32,486 nucleotides of DNA from Bacillota bacterium. Its GTDB lineage: Bacteria; Bacillota; Clostridia; Lachnospirales; Bianqueaceae. The DNA is taken from assembly GCA_017634575.1 (NCBI GenBank), contig JAGBND010000072.1, forward strand, positions 1-32,486, written 5' to 3'. Under the pieces are notes generated by a model. That model made no database searches. It was not told the origin of the DNA and worked only from the letters and a program-made list of their open reading frames with translations. The position numbers and the translations under genes are program-made. Shown in pieces: positions 1-8,573 of this stretch; position 1 is the first letter of the stretch; each line of letters begins with the position of its first letter.

Positions 1-24
1 CTCTACCAACTGAGCTATCTGGGC
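1..24 (-). tRNA. tRNA, partial (5' half only)
   Basis: Read on the minus strand, the first 24 bases give the 5' acceptor strand GCCCAGA, then TAGCTCAGTTGGTAGAG, the standard D-arm of a class I tRNA. The anticodon lies beyond the window edge, so the identity cannot be read; the acceptor sequence would suit tRNA-Phe, but that is a guess. It follows the tRNA-Leu gene after only six bases, so the two are co-transcribed. No CCA is encoded between them. Confidence 0.85.
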
Positions 25-30
25 ATGTTG

Positions 31-116
31 TGCCGGAGACCGGGCTCGAACCGGTACGGGGGTTAAATCCCGCAGGATTTTAAGTCCTGTGCGTCTGCCA
101 ATTCCGCCACTCCGGC
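31..116 (-). tRNA. tRNA-Leu (anticodon UAA)
   Basis: An 86-nt class II tRNA read on the minus strand. The acceptor stem is GCCGGAG paired with CTCCGGC, with discriminator A at position 31. The D-arm holds the GGCAGACGC typical of bacterial tRNA-Leu. The anticodon loop is CTTAAAA with anticodon TAA, which reads UUA (and UUG by wobble). A long variable arm (CGGGATTTAACCCCCG region) and a GGTTCGAGCC T-arm complete the fold. CCA is not encoded. It is the first gene of a tRNA operon running leftward out of the window. Confidence 0.96.
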
Positions 117-154
117 AGTGGCTAGGACTGAGCCAGTCATTCGCGACAATCGTT

Positions 155-184
155 ATAATATCACAAGATTCATTCAAAGTCAAC
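155..184 (-). promoter_or_regulatory. promoter of the tRNA operon
   Basis: On the minus strand TTGACT (184-179) is followed after 18 bases by TATTAT (160-155). The predicted start lies about 30 bases before the 5' end of tRNA-Leu, as expected for a stable-RNA operon. The rest of the 117-392 gap holds the ispF leader, with a 7-bp inverted repeat CCTTTTC/GAAAAGG at 304-310 and 327-333; no clear ispF promoter was recognised. Confidence 0.6.
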
Positions 185-392
185 TTGATTTTTATATTTT
201 TTCTGATTTTTTAACGCAATCCAAAAATCCCCACTCTTTGTCCGTTTTCCACGCAAATGGTTTGCCTTGAATTTTCAATAAGAATCTCATATAATTAGGG
301 TTGCCTTTTCGTCGGCACACGCTGCGGAAAAGGATCGTTATTAACTTTAAAACATTAAACTTTACATTCATCACAGACAGGAGGAAATATAA

Positions 393-866
393 GTGCGTAT
401 TGGTATAGGCTATGATGTCCACAGACTTACCGCCGGCCGCAAGCTGATTTTAGGCGGTGTCACCATACCCTTCGACCGCGGATTGGATGGCCACTCCGAT
501 GCCGATGTGTTAACCCATGCAGTCATGGATGCTATTCTTGGAGCTCTTGGCCAGGGCGATATCGGCAAACTGTTTCCGGATACGGATCCTGCCTATCTGG
601 GCGCTGACAGCATGCGCTTACTCAAGATCGTGGCTGACAGGATGAACAGCGCCGGGTACTTAATCGGCAACCTGGATGTTGTGCTGATCGCGCAAAAGCC
701 CAAAATCAGCCCTTATACCGCGGAAATGAAATCCAATCTTGCCAAAACCCTCGGCTGCGAAGAATCCAGAATCAATGTGAAGGCCACCACAGAGGAACAC
801 CTTGGTTTTACAGGCCGTGAAGAAGGCATGGCCGCTGAAGCTGTTTGCCTTTTAATGGAGAACTGA
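393..866 (+). CDS. ispF: 2-C-methyl-D-erythritol 2,4-cyclodiphosphate synthase IspF
   Basis: Fifth enzyme of the MEP isoprenoid pathway. It converts CDP-methylerythritol 2-phosphate to methylerythritol 2,4-cyclodiphosphate with release of CMP, in the cytosol as a homotrimer. The 157-residue protein has the family's usual length. Visible metal ligands are D8 and H10 in GIGYDVHR and H42 in the DADVLTHA segment; the loop GHSDAD and the C-terminal KATTEEHLGFTGREEG segment, with the conserved T and E, complete the active site. The start is GTG at 393, preceded by a clear GGAGG at 380-385. IspD, often next to or fused to IspF, is not nearby. The gene stands alone between a divergent tRNA operon and the convergent groESL operon. 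Confidence 0.97.
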   Translation: MRIGIGYDVHRLTAGRKLILGGVTIPFDRGLDGHSDADVLTHAVMDAILGALGQGDIGKLFPDTDPAYLGADSMRLLKIVADRMNSAGYLIGNLDVVLIAQKPKISPYTAEMKSNLAKTLGCEESRINVKATTEEHLGFTGREEGMAAEAVCLLMEN

Positions 867-930
867 CCTCATTCCGGAGTCTCATAAGAACCTGCCCCTT
901 ATGCATTAGGCCCCGGTTTTTCCAGCTCAG

Positions 931-975
931 GTCACAGAAAAAAGTCCGGGAAAGAAGATTTCTTTCCCGGACTTT
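931..975 (-). terminator. terminator of groESL (possibly also of ispF)
   Basis: A perfect 15-bp inverted repeat occupies 941-955 and 961-975 with a 5-base loop, rich in GGGAAA pairs. On the minus strand the stem is followed by a run of T (complement of 938-943) and CTG, the layout of a Rho-independent terminator 37 bases after the groEL stop. On the plus strand the stem is followed by AATTA, so termination of ispF is possible but weaker. Confidence 0.85.
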
Positions 976-1011
976 AATTATAGGCATTAATTTGGCGTGC
1001 TCTATCCTGAA

Positions 1012-2670
<1,659 letters not shown>

Positions 2671-2703
2671 TCATGCCGCATCCATCTTTAATTCTTGATG
2701 TCG

Positions 2704-2767
2704 GAACTGCGCAGCAGTTCGCCTCGCGGCACAAAAATGTGAACTCTTTAGAGTGTCAAGCCGCGAG
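2704..2767 (-). other. hairpin cluster in the groES-groEL spacer
   Basis: The spacer holds two exact inverted repeats: GAACTGC/GCAGTTC at 2704-2710 and 2714-2720, and CTCGCGGC/GCCGCGAG at 2723-2730 and 2760-2767. The second encloses a smaller ACTCT/AGAGT pair. The larger stem begins directly after the groES stop codon. No U-run follows either stem on the minus strand, so this looks like an RNA processing or stability element rather than a terminator. Confidence 0.55.
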
Positions 2768-2768
2768 T

Positions 2769-3056
2769 TTAGTCCTCAACAATCGCCAGAATATCGCTCT
2801 GTTTCAGAATAATATATTCCTGAGAATCCAGTTTGACTTCTGTTCCGGCATATTTGGAGTACATAACTTTCTGACCAACTTTAACTTCCATCTTGACTTC
2901 TTTACCATCTATCATTCCGCCGGGACCTACAGCAATAATTTCCGCTTCCTGCGGTTTCTCTTTCGCATTTCCGGTAAGAACAATACCGGATTTAGTGGTC
3001 TCAAGCGCTTCTAACTGTTTAACAACTACCTTGTCACCCAAAGGAACAAGTCTCAT
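2769..3056 (-). CDS. groES: 10-kDa co-chaperonin GroES
   Basis: Heptameric lid of the GroEL chamber. The 95-residue protein has normal length. It starts MRLVPLGDKVVVKQ and has the mobile-loop region ETTKSGIVLTGNAKEKPQ (about 19-36), whose IVL tripeptide is the GroEL contact, followed by the VGPGG and VMYSKYAGTEV segments and the C-terminal ILAIVED. The start is ATG at 3056 with AGGAGG upstream. It is the first gene of the heat-shock operon. Promoter and CIRCE lie immediately upstream, so it is expected to be repressed by HrcA and induced by protein misfolding. Confidence 0.98.
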   Translation of the reverse strand: MRLVPLGDKVVVKQLEALETTKSGIVLTGNAKEKPQEAEIIAVGPGGMIDGKEVKMEVKVGQKVMYSKYAGTEVKLDSQEYIILKQSDILAIVED

Positions 3057-3092
3057 TTCATATACCTCCTGAACTTTCTTAACTTCATTTTG

Positions 3093-3119
3093 TTAGCACT
3101 CATTCGCATCGAGTGCTAA
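3093..3119 (-). promoter_or_regulatory. CIRCE operator (HrcA binding site)
   Basis: A perfect copy of the CIRCE inverted repeat: TTAGCACTC (3093-3101), nine-base spacer, GAGTGCTAA (3111-3119). It lies between the groE promoter and the groES ribosome site, where HrcA is known to repress groESL in Gram-positive bacteria. hrcA itself is not in the window. Confidence 0.98.
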
Positions 3120-3131
3120 ACCACAATTGCT

Positions 3132-3160
3132 ATCATATTCGATTCGAGAGTTTATATCAA
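3132..3160 (-). promoter_or_regulatory. groESL promoter
   Basis: On the minus strand TTGATA (3160-3155), a 17-base spacer and TATGAT (3137-3132) form a good sigma-A promoter. The predicted start falls just upstream of CIRCE, so the operator sits in the first transcribed bases. Confidence 0.85.
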
Positions 3161-3281
3161 CCCGATCGATCCAAAAATAATGCCAGATATCTCTGCTATT
3201 CTACGTTTTACTCTTTTTATCTCCATTTTCCTCTGTTTTATAATTATTCTGACGAATACGCCTCTTCAATTTGAATTATTA

Positions 3282-3341
3282 GAATACCCATAACATATTA
3301 TTTGGAATACCCATTACATCCGAAGAGGCATGTGATATAAT
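3282..3341 (+). promoter_or_regulatory. tmcAL promoter region with direct repeats
   Basis: A consensus TATAAT lies at 3336-3341; a weak TTACAT (3314-3319) is 16 bases upstream. A 15-base direct repeat, GAATACCCATWACAT, occurs at 3282-3296 and 3305-3319, 23 bases apart, and its second copy covers the -35. A third, partial GAATAC copy is at 3254. An 8-bp inverted repeat GCCTCTTC/GAAGAGGC lies at 3260-3267 and 3322-3329. The repeats could bind a regulator. This is the rest of the 350-base gap between groES and tmcAL. Confidence 0.5.
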
Positions 3342-3406
3342 AAAGAGACATCTGGGTTTTGCAAGACGCCAAACTCAGTTTGCACCATACAAAGGATAAG
3401 AATGCT

Positions 3407-4657
3407 ATGATAGGAATCATCTGCGAATATGACCCATTTCACAAAGGGCACCTCTATCAAATCCGGCAGGCTAAATATATGGCCGGGAAAGAAGGGCTGG
3501 ATCCATCAGTAATTTGTGTCATGAGTCCGAACTTTGTTCAACGGTCTTCTCCAGCTTTTTATGATAAATACACAAGAACACGGATGGCTCTGTCAGGAGG
3601 CGCGAACCTGGTGCTTGAGCTTCCCGCCTACTACGCCACCGCAACTGCTGAAAAATTCGCCTTTGGAGGGGCTAAGCTGCTGCAGGAAAGCGGCCTGGTG
3701 GATTCCATCAGCTTTGGAATGGAGGACCCCTCCGCCCTGCCGCTGCTTGATAAAGCGGCTGAATACCTGGCGAACCCTTCCGCCGGTTATACGGACTTGT
3801 TGAAAAAAAACCTGGAAATTTACCCTTCCTTTGCCAAGGCCAGACTCGGCGCCCTCGAAACGTTAACCGGCGCCGAACTGCCCGACGAGCCTAACGCCAT
3901 TTTAGTCCTCGAGTATTTGCACGCCTGCAAACAACTCTCCTTTTCGCCAGCCCTTTTGCCTGTCAAACGTTCGGTCCCTCATAACTTTGGCAGTGATCCT
4001 TCCACTGCTCGGTCTAATGCCGCCGGCCCTTCCCCAAGCCTCCAAAATCAGCACCCATTTGTCAGCGCTTCCTTTATCAGGGAGACGGCCCGAACGGGAG
4101 GGGAAATCAGCGATTTTCTTCCCTTCCCGGTCAATCAGCATCCTGCCTTTCTTGAAGACATCTATCCTGCCATTCGGTATCGTTTGTGTTTTCACAGCGC
4201 AGACACCCTGGCGGGCATCGATGAAATCAGCGAGGGATTGGAGAACAGAATTCTGCATTCCGCACCCATAAGCACAGATTATACATCTCTGCTCCATCTG
4301 CTGGAAACAAAGCGCTATCCCACGGCAAGGCTAAGGAGAATTCTTCTCAATATTTACCTTGATATCACCAAAGAAAAAAAGAAAGCTCTAAAATTTGAGC
4401 AAGGACCATCCTATCTTCGCGTGCTAGGGGTCAGAAAAGATTCGCTTTCCCTTCTTTCCAGGCTCAAGAAAGAAGCCGGTTTGCCTGTCCTGATCAATTA
4501 TCCTGACGATACCGCCTCTCTTTCTCAGGAGGGCCGATGGATGCTGGAAGAGGAGCTTCGTTTCGGAAAGCTGTATCAAAGCCTGATGCGAAGGGATGAA
4601 GAAGGCCAACATACTCTCCCTGAATCAGAATACCAAATTCCACTTCAAATTATCTGA
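3407..4657 (+). CDS. tmcAL: tRNA(Met) cytidine acetate ligase (TmcAL / YlbM family)
   Basis: Enzyme that uses acetate and ATP to acetylate the wobble cytidine C34 of elongator tRNA-Met (ac4C34), which keeps AUG decoding accurate. The N-terminus MIGIICEYDPFHKGHLYQIR carries the nucleotidyltransferase HxGH motif (residues 12-15) of this family. The following CVMSPNFVQRSSPAFYDK and LELPAYYATATAEKFAFGG segments and VSASFIRETARTGG are also typical. From the ATG at 3407 (AAAGGA at 3391-3396) the protein has 416 residues, the usual length; a longer in-frame reading from TTG at 3359 adds 16 residues with no ribosome site and is not favoured. It is monocistronic and ends at a strong hairpin. Confidence 0.93.
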   Translation: MIGIICEYDPFHKGHLYQIRQAKYMAGKEGLDPSVICVMSPNFVQRSSPAFYDKYTRTRMALSGGANLVLELPAYYATATAEKFAFGGAKLLQESGLVDSISFGMEDPSALPLLDKAAEYLANPSAGYTDLLKKNLEIYPSFAKARLGALETLTGAELPDEPNAILVLEYLHACKQLSFSPALLPVKRSVPHNFGSDPSTARSNAAGPSPSLQNQHPFVSASFIRETARTGGEISDFLPFPVNQHPAFLEDIYPAIRYRLCFHSADTLAGIDEISEGLENRILHSAPISTDYTSLLHLLETKRYPTARLRRILLNIYLDITKEKKKALKFEQGPSYLRVLGVRKDSLSLLSRLKKEAGLPVLINYPDDTASLSQEGRWMLEEELRFGKLYQSLMRRDEEGQHTLPESEYQIPLQII

Positions 4658-4714
4658 TATCCGGATTGCCAGACAATTGCAGATTAATCCATCATCAGTC
4701 CCCCGAAACGCAAT

Positions 4715-4744
4715 AAAAAAAACCGTGCCACGCACGGTTTTTTT
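4715..4744. terminator. bidirectional Rho-independent terminator
   Basis: Stem AACCGTGC (4721-4728), loop CAC, GCACGGTT (4732-4739), flanked by a run of eight A before and seven T after, so it works on both strands. It ends tmcAL on plus and the foldase-lipoprotein unit on minus, 11 bases beyond the lipoprotein stop. Confidence 0.95.
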
Positions 4745-4755
4745 GATATGATAAC

Positions 4756-5196
4756 TTATTCTTCGTTCGGATAAACATAGCCTTCATATGTCTCCTGATG
4801 TCCGTTTGCATCTGTAACGGTCAGGATGACTGTGTCACCGTTCTCGTTGCCGGTTGAAGCAACTCCAATCTCGTAGCCTTCGCCCAGATAAACCTCAAAT
4901 GTATCGTAGTTCATCTGATTTTCGCAAAGGATACCGACATCAAAGGTGCCTGCCTGCTCTTCCGAGATTTTATCAAAGGTCACAGAGACGTTGTGACCGG
5001 GTTCCACGGAGGTAAGAAGCAGATTGTCTCCCCAGTCGGATTCATCCGGTGAGTTAATCGTCAGATATACGATTGTCTGATCCAGGTTATTCGTAACCTT
5101 AACGGCAGGTTTGGACGAACAGCCTGTGAGCAGTCCAAGCGTAAAGACAAGGAGCACCAGTGTAGAGAAAAGAGGCAGTAACTTTCTGTTTTTCAT
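4756..5196 (-). CDS. small secreted lipoprotein of unknown function
   Basis: A 146-residue protein with a lipoprotein signal: basic start MKNRKLL, hydrophobic core to residue 24, lipobox LLTGC with the lipidated cysteine at 26. The mature part (about 120 residues) begins SSKPAVKVTNNLDQTIVYLTINSPDES and continues as alternating beta-rich, acidic sequence (GDNLLLTSVEPGHNVSVTF, EVYLGEGYEIGV). This suggests one small beta-sandwich domain facing the outside of the membrane. I do not recognise the family. It starts at ATG 5196 with AAAGGAG upstream and follows the foldase gene by 43 bases with no terminator between, so the two are probably co-expressed and the protein may be a client or partner of the foldase. 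Confidence 0.85.
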   Translation of the reverse strand: MKNRKLLPLFSTLVLLVFTLGLLTGCSSKPAVKVTNNLDQTIVYLTINSPDESDWGDNLLLTSVEPGHNVSVTFDKISEEQAGTFDVGILCENQMNYDTFEVYLGEGYEIGVASTGNENGDTVILTVTDANGHQETYEGYVYPNEE

Positions 5197-5239
5197 AACG
5201 AACTCCTTTCTGAACTTGATTTTTTATATGGCTTTACCC

Positions 5240-6760
5240 TCAGATCGGCTCTGAACGGTAACGCATAGCAAATTCGTGGTTCGTCACAGGATAAATATCC
5301 GCAACCTCGGAATACCAGGAAGTATAGTCCTCGGCCTGTTTGTCAGCTCTGGCATCGATGATCCATCTGGCTTCATTCTCGCCTACGAAATACATGATGT
5401 GATAACCATACTCAGATTCAATAATGCCGCTGTCACCTGCAAATCTGGCCTCATCGAAGCACCAGTCGTTGAAGCTCTGCACCATCTGTCCGGGGTAAAC
5501 GCCGGTGTACAGACCGCCGTTGGAGGCAGAACCGGTATCGGTTGAGTTCTCCGTAGCCAGCTGCGCAAACAGATCTTCGGAGGCGCCGCCGTCCAGGAAC
5601 TGCTGATAAATCTCCTCAGCCTTTGCCTTGGCTTCGGCCTTTGACTCTTCGGATTCAGCATCCTCGGGAGCAATCAGGATATGACGGATATCCACGGTAT
5701 TCTCGGTCTGACGATGAGGCGCAGCAATCATATAGAGGACATAGACGGTGGTTCCATCCGCGCCGTCCACCACCTCGCAGTCGCCGGCCTTATGATTCAG
5801 GTAGAAAACCCAGTTGGCAACATTCTGATCGGCGGAGGTAAGAGAGCTGAAGCGGAGATTGGTGATCAGAGAAGTATCTTCTGCGCCGGGATCCTGCTCC
5901 TGCGCTTTCTCAAGAGCGCGGGCGGCAAAATCTTCTTCCGAAGTGATTCCCTCCGCAAAAGCCTCGGCTTTTGCTCTCGCCTCTTCGATGGTCACAGCCT
6001 CGGCGTCTTCCGTAGCCTCGGAGCTGGTAAAGGTAACCATGCGGATATCGGCTACATCGTAGTCGATGTGATGATCGTTATAGAAGGCATCCAGCTCGTC
6101 TTCGGTATATTCAAAAGAACCTTCCTTGAAGGACTTATAGGCATCGGCCAGCAGCTCGCGGCGGACGCATTTTTCCAGAAGAGTCATATTGAATCCCATA
6201 CCGAAATTGGTGGAAAGATAATTGTTGACAGAAACTCCGGAAGCCTCAGCGGAAGTCTTGACGCTGGCCAGCGATTCCTCCAGCGCCTGCTGGGAATCAG
6301 CCGGAAGCTCAAAGCCTGCCTTCTGCGCTTCCTCGGCCAGAACGATCACCTCTTTCAGGCTGCTGATGGCCTGGTTGCTGAAATAATCGGCATAGGTCTG
6401 ATCTTCGGAATAGGCCTGCTTCTCCAGGGATTTGGTCAGATCAATGGGCATATAGTTGCCGCCGAAATAGTTCTGGATGGTCTGATAATAGTTGTTGAAG
6501 CTGGAGCGATAGTAATAGCTGTACTCTGCAACCGATACCTTGGTGTCCCCAATGGTAACAGCGGTGAGCATACGGCGGCTCAGTCCAGTATTGGGGAAGA
6601 TAAGTGCCAAAATGACAAGTATCGAAAGAACCGTGATACATACTGACAGGATCGCATGCTTGGTTTTCTGGCTGATTTTAGCATTTTCCCGTTTTTTGAT
6701 CTCCTGCTGACGTTTTCTGGCCTCTTCACGGCGCTTCTCGATCTTCGTCGAAGTATCCAT
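5240..6760 (-). CDS. membrane-anchored parvulin-type peptidyl-prolyl isomerase (PrsA/SurA-like foldase)
   Basis: Extracytoplasmic foldase that catalyses proline isomerisation in exported proteins. The 506-residue protein has a basic, coiled N-terminus (EKRREEARKRQQEIKKR), one transmembrane segment at about 36-55, and a SurA_N-like helical part beginning AVTIGDTKVSVAEYSYYY. A rotamase (PpiC) domain at about 366-470 shows VDIRHILIAPED, the FAQLATENSTDTGSASNGGLYTG segment and SGIIESEYGYHIMYFVGE. Unlike PrsA of bacilli it lacks a lipobox and is held by the N-terminal helix. The central 150-350 region is long and acidic. Start ATG at 6760. It lies upstream of the lipoprotein gene and downstream of a separate terminator, so it should have its own promoter; only a -10-like TATACT was seen near 6784-6789. 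Confidence 0.88.
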   Translation of the reverse strand: MDTSTKIEKRREEARKRQQEIKKRENAKISQKTKHAILSVCITVLSILVILALIFPNTGLSRRMLTAVTIGDTKVSVAEYSYYYRSSFNNYYQTIQNYFGGNYMPIDLTKSLEKQAYSEDQTYADYFSNQAISSLKEVIVLAEEAQKAGFELPADSQQALEESLASVKTSAEASGVSVNNYLSTNFGMGFNMTLLEKCVRRELLADAYKSFKEGSFEYTEDELDAFYNDHHIDYDVADIRMVTFTSSEATEDAEAVTIEEARAKAEAFAEGITSEEDFAARALEKAQEQDPGAEDTSLITNLRFSSLTSADQNVANWVFYLNHKAGDCEVVDGADGTTVYVLYMIAAPHRQTENTVDIRHILIAPEDAESEESKAEAKAKAEEIYQQFLDGGASEDLFAQLATENSTDTGSASNGGLYTGVYPGQMVQSFNDWCFDEARFAGDSGIIESEYGYHIMYFVGENEARWIIDARADKQAEDYTSWYSEVADIYPVTNHEFAMRYRSEPI

Positions 6761-6813
6761 TCTCTAAAACCTCTTTTACCTATAGTATAAATTGCTGCAT
6801 GCAGACAAAATCA

Positions 6814-6846
6814 CGCCTCCGAAGCCAAGACTCATGCCCGGAGGCG
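6814..6846 (-). terminator. terminator of the rsmD-coaD operon
   Basis: Eight-bp stem CGCCTCCG/CGGAGGCG (6814-6821 and 6839-6846) about 35 bases after the stop of the coiled-coil gene. On the minus strand it is followed by TGATTTTG, a weak U-tract. On plus it is followed by CTCTTTTTA at a short distance. Confidence 0.6.
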
Positions 6847-6882
6847 GTATGCTCTTTTTAATAGAAGCAGGGAAAACACGGA

Positions 6883-7431
6883 TTATTCGTGATGAATATC
6901 CAGTTCCTTCCGGTTCTGCTGCAAAATCCGGCTCTTCTGATCTATGACAGATGCAAAATCCTTGGATCTCTGATCAATAATTCCGGCGATCTTGGAAAGC
7001 TCCTCATTGGTAAAGCCGGCCAGCTGCTTCATCTGATCATCGATCTGCATCAGCAGATCATCTGCGTATTCTTTGGCGCCCATGCGCATTTCCTTGGAGA
7101 CGCGCTTCGCATTGTCAACAATCTCCTCAGCCTGCTGATAAGCTTTGCGGGTAACCTCGTGCTCGTTAATCATCTTGAGGCGCTCTTCCTCAGCCTCTTT
7201 GATTTTTGCTTCTGCTTCGTGCTGCGCATCAACAATGATCCTGTTTTTCTCTTCAAGGACCCACTTGGACTGCTCTATCTCAGTAGGCATCTTCAGGCGG
7301 ATATCAGTAATCGCATCAAAAAGCTCCTCTCTGTCTACAAGAACTTTATCGCTGAAAGGAACCGTTTTTGCCTGCTCTAACATCTCTTCGATACTGGTCA
7401 AAATCTCTTCGATTTCCATCTGACGGTCCAT
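6883..7431 (-). CDS. coiled-coil protein of the Lachnospiraceae 'ATPase' type, function unknown
   Basis: A 182-residue soluble protein that is almost wholly charged helix. The N-terminal 55 residues (MEIEEILTSIEEMLEQAK, LVDREELFDAITDIRLKMP) look like a small dimerisation part. Residues 60-135 form a long coiled coil (EEKNRIIVDAQHEAEAKI, EEERLKMINEHEVTRKAY) of the kind misassigned to ATP-synthase subunit B or V-type subunit H, and also resembling DivIVA. The tail contains two Q/D-rich helices (IIDQRSKDFASVIDQKS). There are no catalytic motifs. Start ATG at 7431 with AGGAGG at proper distance. It sits five bases after coaD, at the end of an rsmD-coaD operon; a structural or cell-division role is possible but not shown. 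Confidence 0.8.
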   Translation of the reverse strand: MDRQMEIEEILTSIEEMLEQAKTVPFSDKVLVDREELFDAITDIRLKMPTEIEQSKWVLEEKNRIIVDAQHEAEAKIKEAEEERLKMINEHEVTRKAYQQAEEIVDNAKRVSKEMRMGAKEYADDLLMQIDDQMKQLAGFTNEELSKIAGIIDQRSKDFASVIDQKSRILQQNRKELDIHHE

Positions 7432-7435
7432 GAAC

Positions 7436-7912
7436 TTACCTCCTGAAATGATATATCATATCGATGACGGCAGCCGGAACGAAGTGGCTGATATCTCCGC
7501 CATACTTTAAAACATCCTTGACAATGGTAGAGCTGATGTAGGAATACTGCACATTGGTGGTGAGAAAAACCGTTTCCATATCCGGATAGAGAGAGCGGTT
7601 GGCCTGTGCCAGCTGAAGCTCGTATTCAAAATCGGTCACAGCCCTCAGTCCGCGAATGACAGCCTGGGCCTGCTGCTCTTTCAGAAAATCCACCAAAAGT
7701 CCTTCAAAGGGAATCACCACCACATTGTCCAGATGAGAGGTGGCTTTCTCAAGAAGCTCTACCCGCTGGGCGACAGAAAACATAGGGCCTTTTGCGCTGT
7801 TGGACAGCACGCCCACAACCAGCTTTTCAACCAGCTTCGAGCCGCGTTCTATAATATCCAGATGACCCAGCGTTACCGGATCGAAACTGCCGGGAACCAC
7901 ACCAACTTTCAA
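7436..7912 (-). CDS. coaD: phosphopantetheine adenylyltransferase
   Basis: Fourth step of coenzyme A synthesis: transfers AMP from ATP to 4'-phosphopantetheine to give dephospho-CoA, cytosolic hexamer. The 158 residues match the family length. [17 protein letters not shown] carries the TxGH nucleotide-binding motif at 14-17; [23 protein letters not shown] and the C-terminal [24 protein letters not shown] are diagnostic. The start is TTG at 7912, placed correctly after AAGGA and matching the usual first residues of the family. It begins three bases after rsmD and precedes the coiled-coil gene, so all three share the promoter at 8486-8513. Confidence 0.97.
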   Translation of the reverse strand: MKVGVVPGSFDPVTLGHLDIIERGSKLVEKLVVGVLSNSAKGPMFSVAQRVELLEKATSHLDNVVVIPFEGLLVDFLKEQQAQAVIRGLRAVTDFEYELQLAQANRSLYPDMETVFLTTNVQYSYISSTIVKDVLKYGGDISHFVPAAVIDMIYHFRR

Positions 7913-7915
7913 ACT

Positions 7916-8467
7916 TTATTCCTTCCTGACAAAAAAACTGAACCTGGTCGTCTTATAAACCTTTTCCCTGACCTTTTCCAAACCGTCTATACAGGGCACG
8001 GTCTCCGAAGAAGACTCAATAACAAGGGTGCCTTCAGGCGCAAGAATGCCTGCGCCGGCGATCAGTGAACCGATTTCATCCTCCAGCCCCTTAAGGTAGG
8101 GAGGATCCATAAATATCCAATCAAACTGACGCCCTTCTGTCTCGAAACGGGAAATCGCTCTTCTGACATCCAGGGGCCACACGCGAGCCTTATCCGTAAG
8201 CTGAAGGGATGTCAGATTTTTACGGATACACGACAGGGCCCGGCGATCCATTTCCACCAGATCGGCGGATGAAGCGCCCCTCGAGAGAGCTTCGATGCCC
8301 ATTTGCCCGCTGCCTGAGAACAGATCCAGAAAGGATTTGCCCATCAGATCAAACTGCAGCATTCCAAAAAGAGCCTCTTTTAAACGGTCTGTCGTCGGAC
8401 GGGTATCCATTCCTTCCGGAGTGAACAGCCGACGGCCTTTATACAGGCCGGCAATGACTCTTCCCAA
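7916..8467 (-). CDS. rsmD: 16S rRNA (guanine(966)-N(2))-methyltransferase RsmD
   Basis: SAM-dependent enzyme that methylates G966 of 16S rRNA in the assembling 30S subunit. Motifs are RPTTDRLKEALFGML, the SAM-binding FLDLFSGSGQMGIEALSRGA and the catalytic DPPY in WIFMDPPYLKG. I choose the TTG at 8467, giving GRVIAGLYKGRRLFTP at the N-terminus as in other RsmD proteins (183 residues) and a GAGGTG ribosome site at the right distance. The GTG at 8476 lies inside that site. The pairing of rsmD with coaD is conserved in many bacteria. Confidence 0.95.
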   Translation of the reverse strand: MGRVIAGLYKGRRLFTPEGMDTRPTTDRLKEALFGMLQFDLMGKSFLDLFSGSGQMGIEALSRGASSADLVEMDRRALSCIRKNLTSLQLTDKARVWPLDVRRAISRFETEGRQFDWIFMDPPYLKGLEDEIGSLIAGAGILAPEGTLVIESSSETVPCIDGLEKVREKVYKTTRFSFFVRKE

Positions 8468-8485
8468 ATCTGCCACCTCTTTCCT

Positions 8486-8513
8486 ATTTTACAGATTACG
8501 GCCCAAAAGTCAA
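8486..8513 (-). promoter_or_regulatory. promoter of the rsmD-coaD operon
   Basis: On the minus strand TTGACT (8513-8508), 16-base spacer, TAAAAT (8491-8486), about 20 bases before the rsmD start codon, which leaves a very short leader. Confidence 0.65.
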
Positions 8514-8573
8514 GTGAAATGTAATAAACAGTGAAAAAAAGCATTTGCATTCATGAGGAAATATATTTTTCTC

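Noticed and set aside
192-422. 76-codon minus-strand frame between the tRNAs and ispF
   Set aside because: Overlaps the start of ispF and ends in the tRNA promoter region; lacks a ribosome site and any motif.
3359-3406. Extended N-terminus of TmcAL from TTG at 3359
   Set aside because: The added 16 residues are not part of the conserved family start MIGIICEYNPFHxGH, and a proper ribosome site precedes only the ATG at 3407.
5681-6646. 321-codon open frame on plus strand opposite the foldase gene
   Set aside because: Antisense shadow of the foldase coding sequence without ribosome site or motifs.
8536-8560. Terminator after recG at the T7 run
   Set aside because: A minus-strand run of seven T is present, but the preceding sequence forms no stable stem that I can see.
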